From the NCBI GenBank assembly GCA_963575645.1, contig OY754475.1, forward strand, positions 22,544,509-22,608,508: a stretch of 64,000 bases of DNA, written 5' to 3'. Positions 34,796 to 46,515 of this stretch are shown here, piece after piece; position 1 is the first letter of the stretch; each line of letters starts with the position of its first letter. Under the pieces are notes generated by a model. That model was not told the DNA's origin, did not search any database, and worked only from the letters and a program-made list of their open reading frames with translations. The translations under genes were made by a program, and so were the position numbers. Origin of the DNA: Xanthostigma xanthostigma. Taxonomy: Eukaryota; Arthropoda; Insecta; Raphidioptera; Raphidiidae.

Positions 34796-35146
34796 TCAGT
34801 GATAACTTTTCTCTGTCACGTGAGCTTCTAACAATTCTGGATGTCCAAAACCCCTAAAAGAGTCAACTTTTTCAGGTAAATCACAATAAACACGGGAGGG
34901 CTTTTGTTGACCCCAGCTCACTGTAACAGGATAAATAAATAAAAACAAGCCACTCACCAAAATTCTGCACTAGAGTTTCGTCAGCACCTGCAACAAACAA
35001 AAAAACATAATTAGCATGAAATATTTTAAAAATTCCTTTAAATAATACTGAAACGAAAAATACATACTTGAGTCGAAATCTCTGTAGCTCTCGTAGGTCA
35101 TTCCAGTCCCAGTCCAGCACACGAGGTAAAAGTCGCGAACTACTGA
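34796..35146 (-). CDS. Tentative short spliced gene, about 62 residues
   Basis: I do not recognise the product. Three putative exons keep one frame: 35068-35146 (acceptor ..AACAG, donor CAA|GTATGT), a 30-nt exon 34958-34987 (TTTGTTGCAG | ... TTTTG|GTGAGT) and 34796-34920 (TCCTGTTACAG | ... TGA). All junctions are phase 1, so the 30-nt exon can be skipped without a frame change. From the first ATG (in 'ggaATGacctac') the protein starts MTYESYRDFDSSADETLVQN, then about 42 residues including WGQQKPSRVYCDLPEKVDSF and the end EKSYH. There is no signal peptide or membrane segment. Each exon is short, so chance is possible. It could also be the C-terminal part of a longer protein, because the frame is open upstream of the ATG to the acceptor. 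Confidence 0.4.
34958..34987 (-). CDS. 30-nt candidate microexon
   Basis: Flanked by TTTGTTGCAG and GTGAGTGG, both near-consensus. Only one phase is open (…ADETLVQNF…), and it is the phase dictated by the upstream exon. A symmetric phase 1-1 cassette. Confidence 0.45.
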
Positions 35147-35384
35147 CTGTTATTTTATTGATTTTTTAAACACTGCACTGAGTAATCGTTTTAAAAAAAT
35201 TATTTTTAATAAATACGAGTTTAAAATCGCGATCACATTCCTTTAGATAAGGTTTTTAACACTTTCACCGCACTTGTCAGTTCTGATCCATTTGGTCTGG
35301 TTGATCGCCTCGCTGTCCCGGAAATCCCGACGTCAGAAGAAAGTACCTTCGATTTAATCATTGAAATATTATTTAAACACTTAC

Positions 35385-35600
35385 TCGCGCGAACGCGGAG
35401 TCGGGGGACGAATCAACCCGCAGCGTCGTCTTGGAAGAAAAATTTTAGTGCTACAGGTCAATACCAAAATTATTCGTGTTTTCACGATGTAAAATGTTGT
35501 GCACTGTTTAAATTTAATACAGGTGTTCCTCCTTAAGACAACACTGTCTCGACTCGAACGAAAACGTACGCACTCCCGCACATTCTGAAACGCGAGAGCC
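35385..35600 (-). promoter_or_regulatory. Candidate promoter / 5' untranslated exon
   Basis: CpG-richer patches at 35385-35430 and 35540-35620, ending in a strong donor CGCGA|GTAAGTG at 35385. It lies 240 bp upstream of the first coding exon of the tentative gene. A minus-strand frame from 35581 is open to the donor but ends in phase 2, which does not fit the next exon's frame, so I treat it as untranslated. Confidence 0.35.
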
Positions 35601-35736
35601 AGTAACCGGCGCCACGCACTACAGACTCAAAAAGCGAAAAACGGAAAGGTTTTATTAGTAGTACATAATAACCAACTCCAATCTCTGTAATTTAAGATCG
35701 CAGTCCAATCCTAAGGATGCCATAGGTGCCAAGGAT

Positions 35737-35764
35737 TTCAGCTGTCGAGCGTCTATAATCTAAA
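35737..35764 (+). repeat. Copy of dispersed GAGCGTCT motif
   Basis: TTTCAGCTGTCGAGCGTCTA followed by TAATCT. Confidence 0.6.
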
Positions 35765-36149
35765 ATCTCTCTCTAAGGACGCCTGAAACATAAAGCAAAA
35801 AATATTAACACATGCACCACAAAACACAAAATCGGCATTTGAAAAAGGAAGTCACTTGGGCCGAGTTGACATTTTCCTCTTCCAAAAGCCACAAAATAAA
35901 TCTTTAGAACATATCTATATCCCAAATAGCTTCTTGAATTAGATTCCAACGACTCCTGCAAAAAATAAAACAATATATTAGTATATAACCACAAAAAACT
36001 ATCTATTATTATTACCTAGAATAGAAGATCATGTTTTAAGAACTGCTGATGACAGAAACGTTGACTTATTAAAGAAAAAAAATTAGCGCGACTTCGTGGA
36101 GAAAAAAGTCACGACTGATTTTGAAAATATGATCTCATTGTTTGGTTCA

Positions 36150-36318
36150 CGGAAATCTGAAAGTCCCTAAAGTCTAATATTCTCTTTTAAAAAGGCGTTA
36201 TCGAACAATCGGCCCATTCGATAATGTTTTATGGCAATCTGAAAATCCCTAAATTCTAATATTCTGTTTTAAAAAGGCGATATCGGACAATTGTAACTTC
36301 CGATAATAAAAAACTGTC
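36150..36318. repeat. 83-bp tandem duplication
   Basis: 'aatctgaaagtccctaaagt' at 36153 and 'aatctgaaaatccctaaatt' at 36236, each followed by 'ctaatattct.ttttaaaaag' and 'gcg.tatcg.acaat'. Confidence 0.75.
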
Positions 36319-36519
36319 TAACCTTACGGAAAAACCCTGGCTTCCTCGGTGAACCTGCGTAGCTCTGCCAATTCTCGATCCGACGAACTGCAATGCCGGC
36401 GTCATCACGATTACTAGATGACGGATCTCTCGTTGGATTACTTCAATCGTGTCCATTCCAATATATTAAAGTAGAGAAATTAGCTTCATATTCACTAAAG
36501 TTGGCATACCTGAAATAGC

Positions 36520-38660
36520 AAGTAGTTCACTTTTTTAAAATCTTGCTCAAAAATAACTCGATACAACGGTTTCATCGTAGACTGCGCTGATTTTGTAATC
36601 AGTTTTTGATCTTAACGAAAACCCTTTCTGCTACAACCCATAGTTGGTGCCGTAACAGGTTTCGGAAAGTATCAACACACTATCGGAGTATCGTATTGAA
36701 ACAAGTATAAGTTTTACGAAACATATAAACAGCCCCCCGCCAAAATTTTTAACTAGCATGACGCAATATTCTAATGTAAGTTGGCATATAGGCCCCTCCC
36801 CTCCTAAAAAAATAGTTTATTCGTCGCCGGTACTCGGTATCGAAGGAAATAGATGAATGCTTCGACAGTACCGTGGCGTTGTTAGCATAAAAGTGACGAT
36901 ATTATAGATATAAAATTACTGTCTCTGAAGAAATTATTCAGTTTTAAAATAATTAATGGCTCGTAATTAATTGCCCTCCAATAATGCAATTAACCGTGTC
37001 TTCAGAACAGATAAATAGATATTATATGCCTGTCTCCTTTAAGACGCCATTTGCAATACTAAAGGGAATCTAAATACTTACTTACGTCTTATTAATAATT
37101 TCATTTAACTACATGTCAACTAAATTAGAATGTTTACCTATAATCAAAAAGATCAAAGAGTTGTTTCAATACACACACATATGTATCTACAATATTATTT
37201 AATATGTCTAGGTACCTACTTACTTAGTTTATTTACCAGAAAGCCTTAGCCCTCGAGCTGACGAGATTTCATATAGGTACTGACGTTTAGCTTTTCACAT
37301 TATATAAACACGATATTATATTCTACTAATAACTCTTGTAGTCATCATAAATAAGTACAAACAAATATATTTATTAAATATAATTTCTTACCACACTCGT
37401 CTAATAGTGAATTTGGTTGCGTCGTTCAGCAAAAATTTCACAGCATAAATATCTCGAATATCTTCATTATTCTTGTTATGAAACTATTACCACTGATTGT
37501 ATATTCTATTATTGAACACAATGTATAGTCAAACACTTCAAATAAATAGATTCTATAACAATTATGATTTTTTTAAAGCCTGTAACTTGCTTTGGCGTTA
37601 ACATCGCAAACACTGATAACAATTTTCTTTGTTGATGAAATTAACTTCCGGCCTTGTATCTTTTTAAAATACTCGATGCGACTTGTTTTAAAAACGTACC
37701 AATTGTTCGCATGCAAAAGTCAAAATGGCAACTCGGCTTCCGGCTAAAATTAAATACTTTTGTTAGAAAAATGTACAGCTTTAAATGCAATTTTTGTGCA
37801 ACAATACCTAATTCACGGCATAATATTTACTTATTTTTAAAAAATATAAAACGTTAATTATATAATTTATTTATAACATTGCGTGAACAATTTTAAAACA
37901 AATATTATTTTGACTATTTTGACAGGAGTATAGAAAAGTATACGTGATTGGTCCATGACATTTTATGAAATACCTAAGCTGTTTTTGGATTGGTCGAAAA
38001 ACTTACCAACAAATTCTTAATGCAAATATTTTTTTAGGTTAAATTTAAATATGTCAAATTTTTCTAGAAATTTAATCAACACTTGCAAATACAGGCTTAT
38101 AATGCTAAAAATTTCTAAACCACATTAAGCAACAAGAAATAAAATCCATAACTTGTTAAATACCTTGTTCAAAGTCGAAATTTTATCCATGATTTCATTA
38201 TCATAGTAAACAATTGGATGTTTTTCTTAATACACAGTTATTCTGGTTAAATACTGAATTCTTCAGACATCTCAAACCTCTTATATTACAGCTGAACTAT
38301 TCAAAACACTACGTTAAAATATTACGCGTCCACATCTGACTGCAGTTCAAAGCAAAGGACAGACAAGTTCAATGTTGAATGCCGAGTGTCCGCTGATCGC
38401 ATATATTACCTAACACATTTGACTTTTGCATAATACCAGGCTATAACTCGTAAATATTGAAACTGTAGTCTGAAGGTTCAAAACATATGACTCAGTAAGT
38501 GAATTCTTTTAATAAAAATAATAATTAAACTTAATATTACAAGTGCATAATTATTATTTATAAATAAAATTGGTAGCATTACCTTAATTGATATTTTTAT
38601 AGGTACAAAAAGTATAGATCGTGCATTAAAATCGAAACAATCCGGACAACTGTCTTCATA
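36520..38660. other. AT-rich intergenic, no gene recognised
   Basis: Short domain-less frames only (for example 37654-37857 plus). No element ends recognised. Confidence 0.4.
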
Positions 38661-38682
38661 ACCCAAAAACTACATGAATGCC

Positions 38683-38760
38683 GATTACAGACGCTCGAAT
38701 CCATGGACTGGAGGTATTTAATTTCTTGTAGATTACAAACGCTCCATAACAAATTCCATT
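38683..38760 (-). repeat. Two degenerate copies of dispersed GACGCTCG motif
   Basis: GATTACAGACGCTCGAATCC at 38683 and GATTACAAACGCTCCATAAC at 38731, the second more diverged. Confidence 0.5.
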
Positions 38761-39109
38761 TGCGTTTTGATTAACAAATGACATCACAAACCATCCATCG
38801 AAGCCACGACAATCTGATCGATAAGCTATCACGCTAACCGTTAACACCAAACTGTCGCCAGACTGGAGATCAGGTACCGTAGACCTTAAATTCTTTGTTA
38901 ACGAACCCAAAAATTTGTTGAAGGGTCACTTGAATTCTAAGTTGACTGTATGATTCATAAAATTTTGACGTAGGATGTCGGAGATGTGACCTAAATTTGA
39001 CGCAATCCTAAAACCGAGTTGACAGATCTTTGTATTATTGACGTTCGACAGATGAACTTACCGGCAAATCTCTGTCGATGACAAAGCGGCTTACGTGAAT
39101 GAAATCGAG

Positions 39110-39545
39110 GAATTGAAAAGTTACCGCTGCTAGAAGTTCTGCTAGCCGGTAGGCTGGGTACGAAGCTAGAAATGACGTCACTGCTGGCTGTCCTTCTAGC
39201 TCACAAGATAGGTTTTAAAATTAGAACAAGGGCTATTTTCCCTGCTAGATTTGCTGCTAGGTATGAGCAAGAACCAATCAAAAAGCAGTGAGTATCTTGC
39301 CAAGTGGGCACTTGAACAAACACCCACAAACCAACATGGTGTCATTCCGCTCAGTCAGACAACAGACACGTTTTGCTCTGTGTTTATATTCGAACCGTCA
39401 CTGCGCGCGCACCAGATCTATCGACAAATCAAGCTTGAAAGATAGTCTCGTGTGAAGCGAGCACTAGTAACAGCAATCAAGAAAACCAGCGCTAGAAAAC
39501 TAGTAGGCAAATCTAACAAGGAATCTAGCCTCGTGTGCAGCGGCC
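39110..39545. mobile_element. Possible nonautonomous DNA element
   Basis: 'gctagaa', 'tgctag' and 'actag' words are concentrated at both sides ('ttctgctagccggtaggctg' left; 'cgctagaaaactagtaggca' and 'ctagcctcgtgtgcagcggc' right), resembling subterminal repeats. Exact ends and target duplication could not be fixed. Confidence 0.35.
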
Positions 39546-39659
39546 TTAAGTCTTCGAACATCGCCCAGATGTCGAGCGCTTATGATCCACAATCAGCCAA
39601 ACACCGATCAAAGTACTACGCACATTTGTTATTCATTTATGTTTCTGTATTGTGAAATA

Positions 39660-41930
39660 AACAAAGAAAGACTAATATTTTGGAGTAGTGGACGCTAAGG
39701 AGAGATGTTCTATTGTTACCATAAAAAGACAGCTGCACTTCAGTTGTTTCGACAATCACTTATTCATTTGTTTGATAACAACACTTTAAAAATGTTATCG
39801 ATTAACAGTAGCCTTTCGTTAAGTCAATGCTTCTAGCCCTTCGCGTTTTACTGTTTTTAACTTTTACAAATTCCGCGATTACACTACGGCAGGAGTGTTC
39901 AACCTTTTAACTTGCCTTAGTCGAATTTTGACCCACTTCTACGTTTCCGATCGACTTGGAACTTTGCGCACATGCGCAGTTCCGATGACAATGCAATATT
40001 TTCATGTCTCCGAACTGATGATCGTATCAGGTTCGCGAGAATTCACAGTGCGTTAGACGTGAACGGAGAAGAAATGTAAAAAAAGAACCTCCGTTAACCG
40101 AAAGTTTTCTTCTTCAACCCTGTAGACAGCAAAGTTTAACGCTAACTACCGGAAACAAGTGATTGCGTGTCGAAAACAACAGACAGTGCGACTGCCTTCG
40201 TAACAAACGGGACAAGAACGTAACTCCTTCAAGTCGCCGTTACAGTTTTAGTAATTAATTTATTTAATATCAATTAATTGACTGTACAGTATTTACATAT
40301 TACAATAAAATATATTTACATGAACATTACTTTCATTATAAATTACTTAACATAATCGATGAACCGATATCAACGACACCGATGTCTTCCGATAATAAAT
40401 CGTTACAGAACGAACCCGATCGATAATTTTAACGCTGCTTAAGTATACACTGTAAGCAAGCATTAGCGATATCTTTTATAGATAGTTCAAGGGCATCAGC
40501 TGTAACAGTGGTTCCATCTGAAACTATCTCCAGTACTACACATCTAAGGTTTTGAGGCTATGTGAACAGTTCAATTGTTTAGAGCAGCTCAATTGTTTTA
40601 CAATAAAAAAAGTATTCAAAGAATTTAATGAAATTCCGAGCTTCCTGTAATTCCAAAGAAAAGTAGTTTTGTAACGGCTATACGTGAAGACGATGATTTC
40701 AGTGTCATTCGGTACAATAATAAATCGGTGAAAAAATTATCTAAAATGCAGACTTGTAAATACACAAAATACTAATGATATAATTTCAATCGATATCGTG
40801 TCGCTTTTATTTAGAATGTTACCTTATCCGAAAAAACGGCAATGAATTTATTATATAACTCTATAACCACAACACGCGAGCAAATAAAATTCTATTCAGG
40901 CACTATAGTTAGCATTTGATCGATAATTATCAATCTTCACCTCTACTCTGAATGTGCAGTATTCCGTGGCACGATTTTTATTTCTCACAGGCGTTGATGA
41001 CCTCAGTTGTCGAGCGTCTGTAATTTATCTATTTATTTCACATATCCAAATCATGAATAGAATGTTATTTGCTCGCATGACATAAAATAACTTGTATAAA
41101 ACATAACACAAATAAGGAGTAAAGAGGCAAATCGCGGCTTAATGTAAAAAAAAAAACATAATATCTAAGACAGCTCTCGCTGAAAAAACATTCGACAGCT
41201 ATTCAAGGCCAGTTTCAGACGATCCGATACGTCGATCGACTCAGTTGTATAAATTAATTCGAGCGAACAACTCGATTAAGTTTTATCGATCAATCGTAAC
41301 CTTGCGAATGATCGAGGCCGTTGCGATGCTGTTGTTTATATCGTTCGCCTATTACAAACCCCCATTTCCCAGGTTTTGGGATTTGTTTAAACTTTTAAGT
41401 AACGAATGTATTTCCGGTTGATTAAAAATAAATCTAAATCCGGATTCGGCGTACATCCAAATCGATTAACAAAAGAAAAATCAAATAATGTAAGTATGAA
41501 GTAAATGTAAGTGAAATCGTTATGACTGACAAAACATATATGACTAAAAAGGTTCTAGAGTACGTTAATAGGGAAAATATATGACTTATAAGATCGACGC
41601 CATCAATGCCTTCACTATCTGATTTATAGTTTAAGCGTCGAGAAAAGATCAAGCATGTAAACGTCCAATTTATCTATTATTTGGTCTTCCGACACAAAAG
41701 CAGCCCGTATATTCCATCGTAGACGCGTTCGATCTCTTCTCGACGTCCAAACGATCTATCCTAATGCTAGCTGTACGATTTTAAATCAGATCGACAATAA
41801 CAAAAAAAAAATAACTGCAAAAACAAACGAGTCCACATTTAATAAATATCATTTCCTGTAGGGATATTATATTTGAAGCAAAAAATTATGAAAAACTAAA
41901 TATCACTAACCATTTTATTCTACAGAGTTC
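39660..41930. other. Intergenic, no gene recognised
   Basis: Contains a good copy of the dispersed motif at 40993-41028 (GATGACCTCAGTTGTCGAGC then GTCTGTAAT) and 'ttcaattgtttagagcagct / caattgttttac' at 40566-40602. No coding frame recognised. Confidence 0.4.
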
Positions 41931-41935
41931 ACTTA

Positions 41936-42242
41936 TAGTACGCGCCGCGGATCTAAAAGGTTTGGAAGTTAGTCACAAACAGCGTCGCAAAGGCACATTT
42001 TAGAGCCGTTGATACCCCCACCACCTCCCAGCTACCTGCACGGAACGTGCGCTCGTCAGTGATTGGCCGTGATCGCTCGTTGCCTTCCTGCTTTAAAGTA
42101 CAGTTGAGTACGCTATTGTCAAGTTGTTATTGCTATGTCAGTTTTATTGAGTTGCGAGTTTGTAGTTTTTCAACAGACTGTAAAAGCGAAAGCGTGCATT
42201 CGCATCTAACTTCCGAGCCTTTTAGATTCGTGGCGCGTACTA
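41936..42242. mobile_element. Tc1/mariner-type MITE (307 bp)
   Basis: Terminal repeats of about 38 bp: TAGTACGCGCCGCGGATCTA... on the left and the complement of TAGTACGCGCCACGAATCTA on the right, continuing into 'aaaaggtttggaagttag'. Both ends are flanked by TA (41934-41935, 42243-42244). No coding frame. Confidence 0.85.
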
Positions 42243-42309
42243 TACAGCGTTTTGTTTTCACTCGCAGTTGTTTCCCGATTATCACAATTCAATAATCGTT
42301 CCTCTAATT

Positions 42310-43700
42310 AATTATACATAGGGATATTATTTATCACGGCACTTATTTTTACCTCGAGAACAGCACATTTCTCGGACTGTTTGTCCAAATAGTGTATCGC
42401 ACAAAAAAGTAGACAGCGAATTTAGATCTTTCCTGCGCCTTTGGATGCGCAATGGTCGACTAGCAGTTCAATTGTTTATGTTGCCAAGTATACCCAAGTA
42501 CAAACATTTGTCTTGGGATTTCGACTCAACGATTAAATAATATTCGATTCGAAACAAGCATAACGGTAAATCTCCTATAATTCAAATATAAGAAGCAACG
42601 CGTATACTTCACTGTGCGATACGGCATATTATAAAAAAATGTTTGTTATCGATTCTTCACAATAAACGTTAATCAACAATTGTTTTAAAATAAATCTGCA
42701 TTGTTGTATCATAGAAAAGGTTTATTGTAATGAATAATTTATAATAAAATTAATTTATAAAAATTTAACCTAAAATATTTACATTGTCATTGTGTTTAAA
42801 ACAAGATTTTATCGATCCAAAATACTGTAAGGATGATTTTTTTAATGAGCAAATCGAATATCGGGCAACTGTTTCGGCGCACTTTCGATACTATTCAGTA
42901 TTCGGCAACTTAAATATTATTGGACAGGTACTTGAGAAGGTCGACATCGATTAATCGGATATCGTCATTCTTTTTTTTTTTTAACGTTCGTTTTCGAAAT
43001 GCGCCGAAGGACCGCTTCCCAATAATAATTATAAATCACAATCCTCTTGCGTTCAACTGTTTTTGTTAACATTCAGCTGTTTTTCGTGATGGTCGACTGT
43101 TTTTTGTGGGCATTGCTATTTAAATTAACTGTCACAAGTGACCTACTCGCTTCATTTTATAATAAATGAAAAACTTTAAGACTATTATTTACAGGTATTT
43201 ATATTATTTACAAGAGATACTGAAAAATCAGGTTTACTTATTTCTATGTGATGTACAAAGGTCCTATGATCTATTTACTTCGAAGTGATTTAGGGATACG
43301 CCGAAAGCCCGGAATATCGGGTACTTGCTCAAATTTTAAAAATGAGTCAAATTTAAAAGCCCAGTATACGGTGTACAAATTTACGATAGGCGATTTAAAT
43401 ACGCTATTGCAATTTTGTGGGAAATATTTGGCCGGACATGGCTAATACTAAATAAAATGACCAAGTACCGGATTACGGGGCCCTCGGTGCGTCCCTAGAA
43501 GTGATAAAATACGCTTCGATTTATTTTCAACGGGATCCTACAACACCGCTGCTATTATTTTAAATCAGTATGCAATGCCATCGAAAATAAAACGTTCTGT
43601 AAATTAAACTTTATGCTTGCAACTGCCAGAGAAAATAAATTGCAAGATCGATAATCGATACATCATCGAGGCTAGCGACCGTAAAACTTATCCGCTTGAA
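42310..43700. other. Intergenic, no gene recognised
   Basis: 43053-43105 holds three evenly spaced 'CAACTGTTTTT / CAGCTGTTTTT / CGACTGTTTTTT' words. 42435-42475 shares 'tttggatgcgcaat' and following bases with 44288-44325. No gene seen. Confidence 0.4.
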
Positions 43701-43712
43701 CCGTTATTATAT

Positions 43713-43853
43713 TAGAGATGAGGAGGCCGGATCTAGATCAAGTATTCGGCTCTTTTGGACGGAGAATTTCTCCGTTCGGTTCTCGGTCATTTTGCCGGAA
43801 CCAGATCTAGTTCCGGTATCATTTTTGAAAAAAAGATAATTTCCCCATCTCTA
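43713..43853. mobile_element. 141-bp MITE
   Basis: Starts TAGAGATGAGGAGGCCGG and ends TTTCCCCATCTCTA. The interior has 'ccggatctagatc' and 'ccagatctagttccgg'. hAT-like ends, but I see no matching 8-bp duplication. Confidence 0.55.
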
Positions 43854-44564
43854 GTGTATACCGAATGCTTCTCAAAACTCCCTGCAAAGCGGACTAGGAC
43901 AAATCCTACTAACGAAAATAAGGCTTTTCTTATTATTGTTTGTAAAATTTTAGGATTTGCTTAATATTTTTATGCAACGCTGTATGACGTTGCTTCAAAT
44001 AATTTAGAGTTCTAATCAACCACAGCTTAGATTAGGCGTCTAGCCCACTGCGCCATCTTGTTAAAGCCTCTCGTATCGCTAGCCTCGTTGCGTCAAAACG
44101 TTTATTGATCTAAAATAGTCATCGGCATAGAGAACTGGACTGCTAGTATCGACTGCACGAGTCAAATAGTGCAGAAAAAGAGGACAATTAAGTTCGGACA
44201 TATTCCGCTTTCGTTTAACAAAACGCAGACTTGTCGATGGTAAGAAAACGACAGAAAGAGACATTATATCGCTGTCTCCTGCGTTTTTTGGATGCGCAAT
44301 CGTAGAGTACAGTTCTCGACGTCTATGAAAACAATTATTTTAACATTCGAATACATTATAATTAAAAAAAAAACAACCTTATAACATAAATTATTTAAAT
44401 CGAATTGAATATTTCAAATATCACTTTATTTGTCAATAGATCATTGCACTTCAATATAAGGATTTCTTTCTTTATCGACAAATAAAAGAGGGAACTATGA
44501 GAGTTGAATACGGATTTGATGGAAATCAGGCATGGTTTTATCGGGAGCGAATTTTCACACTAGC

Positions 44565-44720
44565 TCTGTTCCAAGCTCTCTGAGAACGGTAACAGAGCTG
44601 TCACCGTCTTGGACAGTAGCTAAAACGACACTGTTTATACCGTTTTTTTTGAGCATGACTGTGAGCTACTGCGCAAGACAGTGACGGTTCTGTTACCGTT
44701 TTCAGACTGCTTGAAACAGA
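44565..44720. repeat. Foldback element, family of 62775-62939
   Basis: Left arm TCTGTTCCAAGCTCTCTGAG and right arm (inverted) TCTGTTTCAAGCAGTCTGAA, continuing into 'acggtaacag' and 'ctgtc..cgtcttg'. Older and more diverged than the 62.8-kb copy. Confidence 0.7.
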
Positions 44721-44724
44721 ACTA

Positions 44725-45089
44725 TTTCCGAGGACGCCAGAGCTACGTTTAAGAATTCTTTTATGTTGTTTTATCGAAAACATGATTTTTAGAGACAAAC
44801 GTATCGAAGCCCTACGCCTATAAGAAAGTTAAATTTGAAAACAAAGAGCCAAATTTGATTTCATAGCCTGCTGTATGAAAGAATGTGAGCCGCGCCATTG
44901 CTAGCAAAGTCAACGAACAGGCGGCCTCGAGTCTTTGCCGCCAAATATTTCTCAAAAAAAATTGTTACTTTTAAATAGCTCGGATTATTTAATATATTTG
45001 TGTGATTGCCGCCCCTTTCGAGGTCTGCCGCCCCCTACACTTTTTTTTTAAATAAACAACGTACTGTAAATAGTTTGTTGGCTACATTA
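44725..45089. other. Intergenic, degenerate repeat
   Basis: 'caggcggcctcgagtctttg / ccgcc' and 'ttgccgcccctttcgaggtc / tgccgccccc' near 44918-45040 look like the decayed ends of a further DNA element. Not resolved. Confidence 0.3.
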
Positions 45090-45097
45090 GCGACGAC

Positions 45098-45621
45098 TAG
45101 TAATGTGCCGGATCGTTAAAAATGTATATCCGCGGATACGGATCTGAATACGGATATTTGGTTTCAAGATCCCTGGATACGGATCTTAACTTTCTTTGAG
45201 TACGCGGCGGTAAATATTGCACATCGACCTTTGGAAAGAGACTATCTGTTATGGGAAAAATTTATTGACCTCTTTAAGAGTTAACTCTCATAACAGATTG
45301 TCTCTTTCCAAAGATCGATGTGCAATATCTCATTATAAAAATAGTTTTTTAGTACCTTTGAGTTATGTACTATTGGTATGGTACTCACTACGATAAAAGT
45401 TTGCAATATAAAGGTGCCAAATACGATTTTAAGAAATAAAAAATAATCTGAATGGAATTTAACAGTTTTTCATTATTACCTAATCACCTATATATATATA
45501 AAATTTCATCTATGAATTGAAAATTAATAAGGTAAAAGATCCGCCAAAAACTAACGAATACGGATCTTTCTTTTCCCTCGGATATCCGCGGATACGGATA
45601 CGGATATCCGGCACATCACTA
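45098..45621. mobile_element. hAT-type nonautonomous element with perfect 8-bp target duplication
   Basis: Ends TAGTAATGTGCCGGATC and the complement of TAGTGATGTGCCGGATAT. GCGACGAC flanks both sides (45090-45097 and 45622-45629). Subterminal 'CGGATACGGATATCC' words repeat at both ends. The middle holds a second palindrome: 'atattgcacatcgacctttg / gaaagaga' (45213-45240) against 45285-45333. Confidence 0.9.
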
Positions 45622-45985
45622 GCGACGACACGGCAGAGCTTCGTTCAGAACACGAAACATTTTGGGCCTTTAATTCGACATCGACTTGCGATGCCATCAA
45701 AATTTAGCCTTAATCTTGGCGAATAAACGAAAAAGACGTGTCAAAAAAGAGTTTCGAAAATAGCTCCACTATTCGGAAGATGTGGAAAGGTTCTTGGATT
45801 ATTTACGGAAATGAAGTGGCCACGACGTGCCCTCGAAAACTCATACGATCTGATTTATCGAAAATGATCGAGCGTTTCGCTTTTTCGACTGTAGGCAGTT
45901 CCTAGCTTTACGAGTTCGTTCGCTCCAAAAAGCGTGAATTCGTCGTTCGAACTCGGCCGTCGAACTTCTATAATCTACGGCCATC

Positions 45986-45995
45986 TTTATTTATT
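45986..45995 (-). promoter_or_regulatory. Candidate poly(A) signals for NFRKB
   Basis: Overlapping AATAAATAAA on the minus strand about 300 nt downstream of the NFRKB stop at 46289. Plausible 3' end of the unspliced transcript. Confidence 0.4.
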
Positions 45996-46288
45996 GGGAT
46001 GCGCTTTTGTTTTCGATTTTGTTGATACTCGATAACAAAAAGGATGGATAAACTCGTAAAGTAGGAACAAAATAACCTAAAAACTATATTCTTTAACTGT
46101 GAAACAACAACAAAACAATATACTTCACTGCACTCAACGTTTTTCGTTAATCCGTCTGCCAGAGTAGCTGCTTCCTGCACAATCAAACTCTAAGACTTAC
46201 CGTCGTTTCTTCGAGCCGCGCACGTTCGACGAACACGCTCCGAAACAGCGTACATACTGAGACCGGGAGCCGCCGCACCGTCGACCGT

Positions 46289-46515
46289 TTAACCGTTGTT
46301 CTGCGTCGATGCCGTAACGGGCGTTCCGGTAACCGTCGTGCCGGCCGTGCTTCCCATGCTTACTTGCTGGACCGTGACGACGGACGGCGTGCTGCTCGAC
46401 ACGACGGTGGCGCTTAGCCCGCTGTCGCCGCCGCCGCTTACGTTCATTTGTTGCTGGACACTCGTCGGATTCATTATTCGCGTGAACACTTGCTGTCTGT
46501 TCGTAGCCGTCGTTC
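46289..46515 (-). CDS. NFRKB: NFRKB exon 8, terminal coding exon (aa 1652-1727)
   Basis: Acceptor TTTTTGTAG, begins TTATNRQQVFTRIMNP, ends TASTQNNG and TAA at 46289-46291. Phase fits exon 7. A strong donor (ACG|GTAAGT) lies at 46200, 88 nt past the stop, so the transcript may have a further 3' untranslated exon. Confidence 0.75.

Noticed and set aside
35670-36515. Further upstream exons for the 35-kb gene (acceptor-like sites at about 35782, 35957 and 36512)
   Set aside because: Good CAG acceptors followed by short open stretches, but no consistent donor and phase chain; one reading is interrupted by an in-frame TGA.
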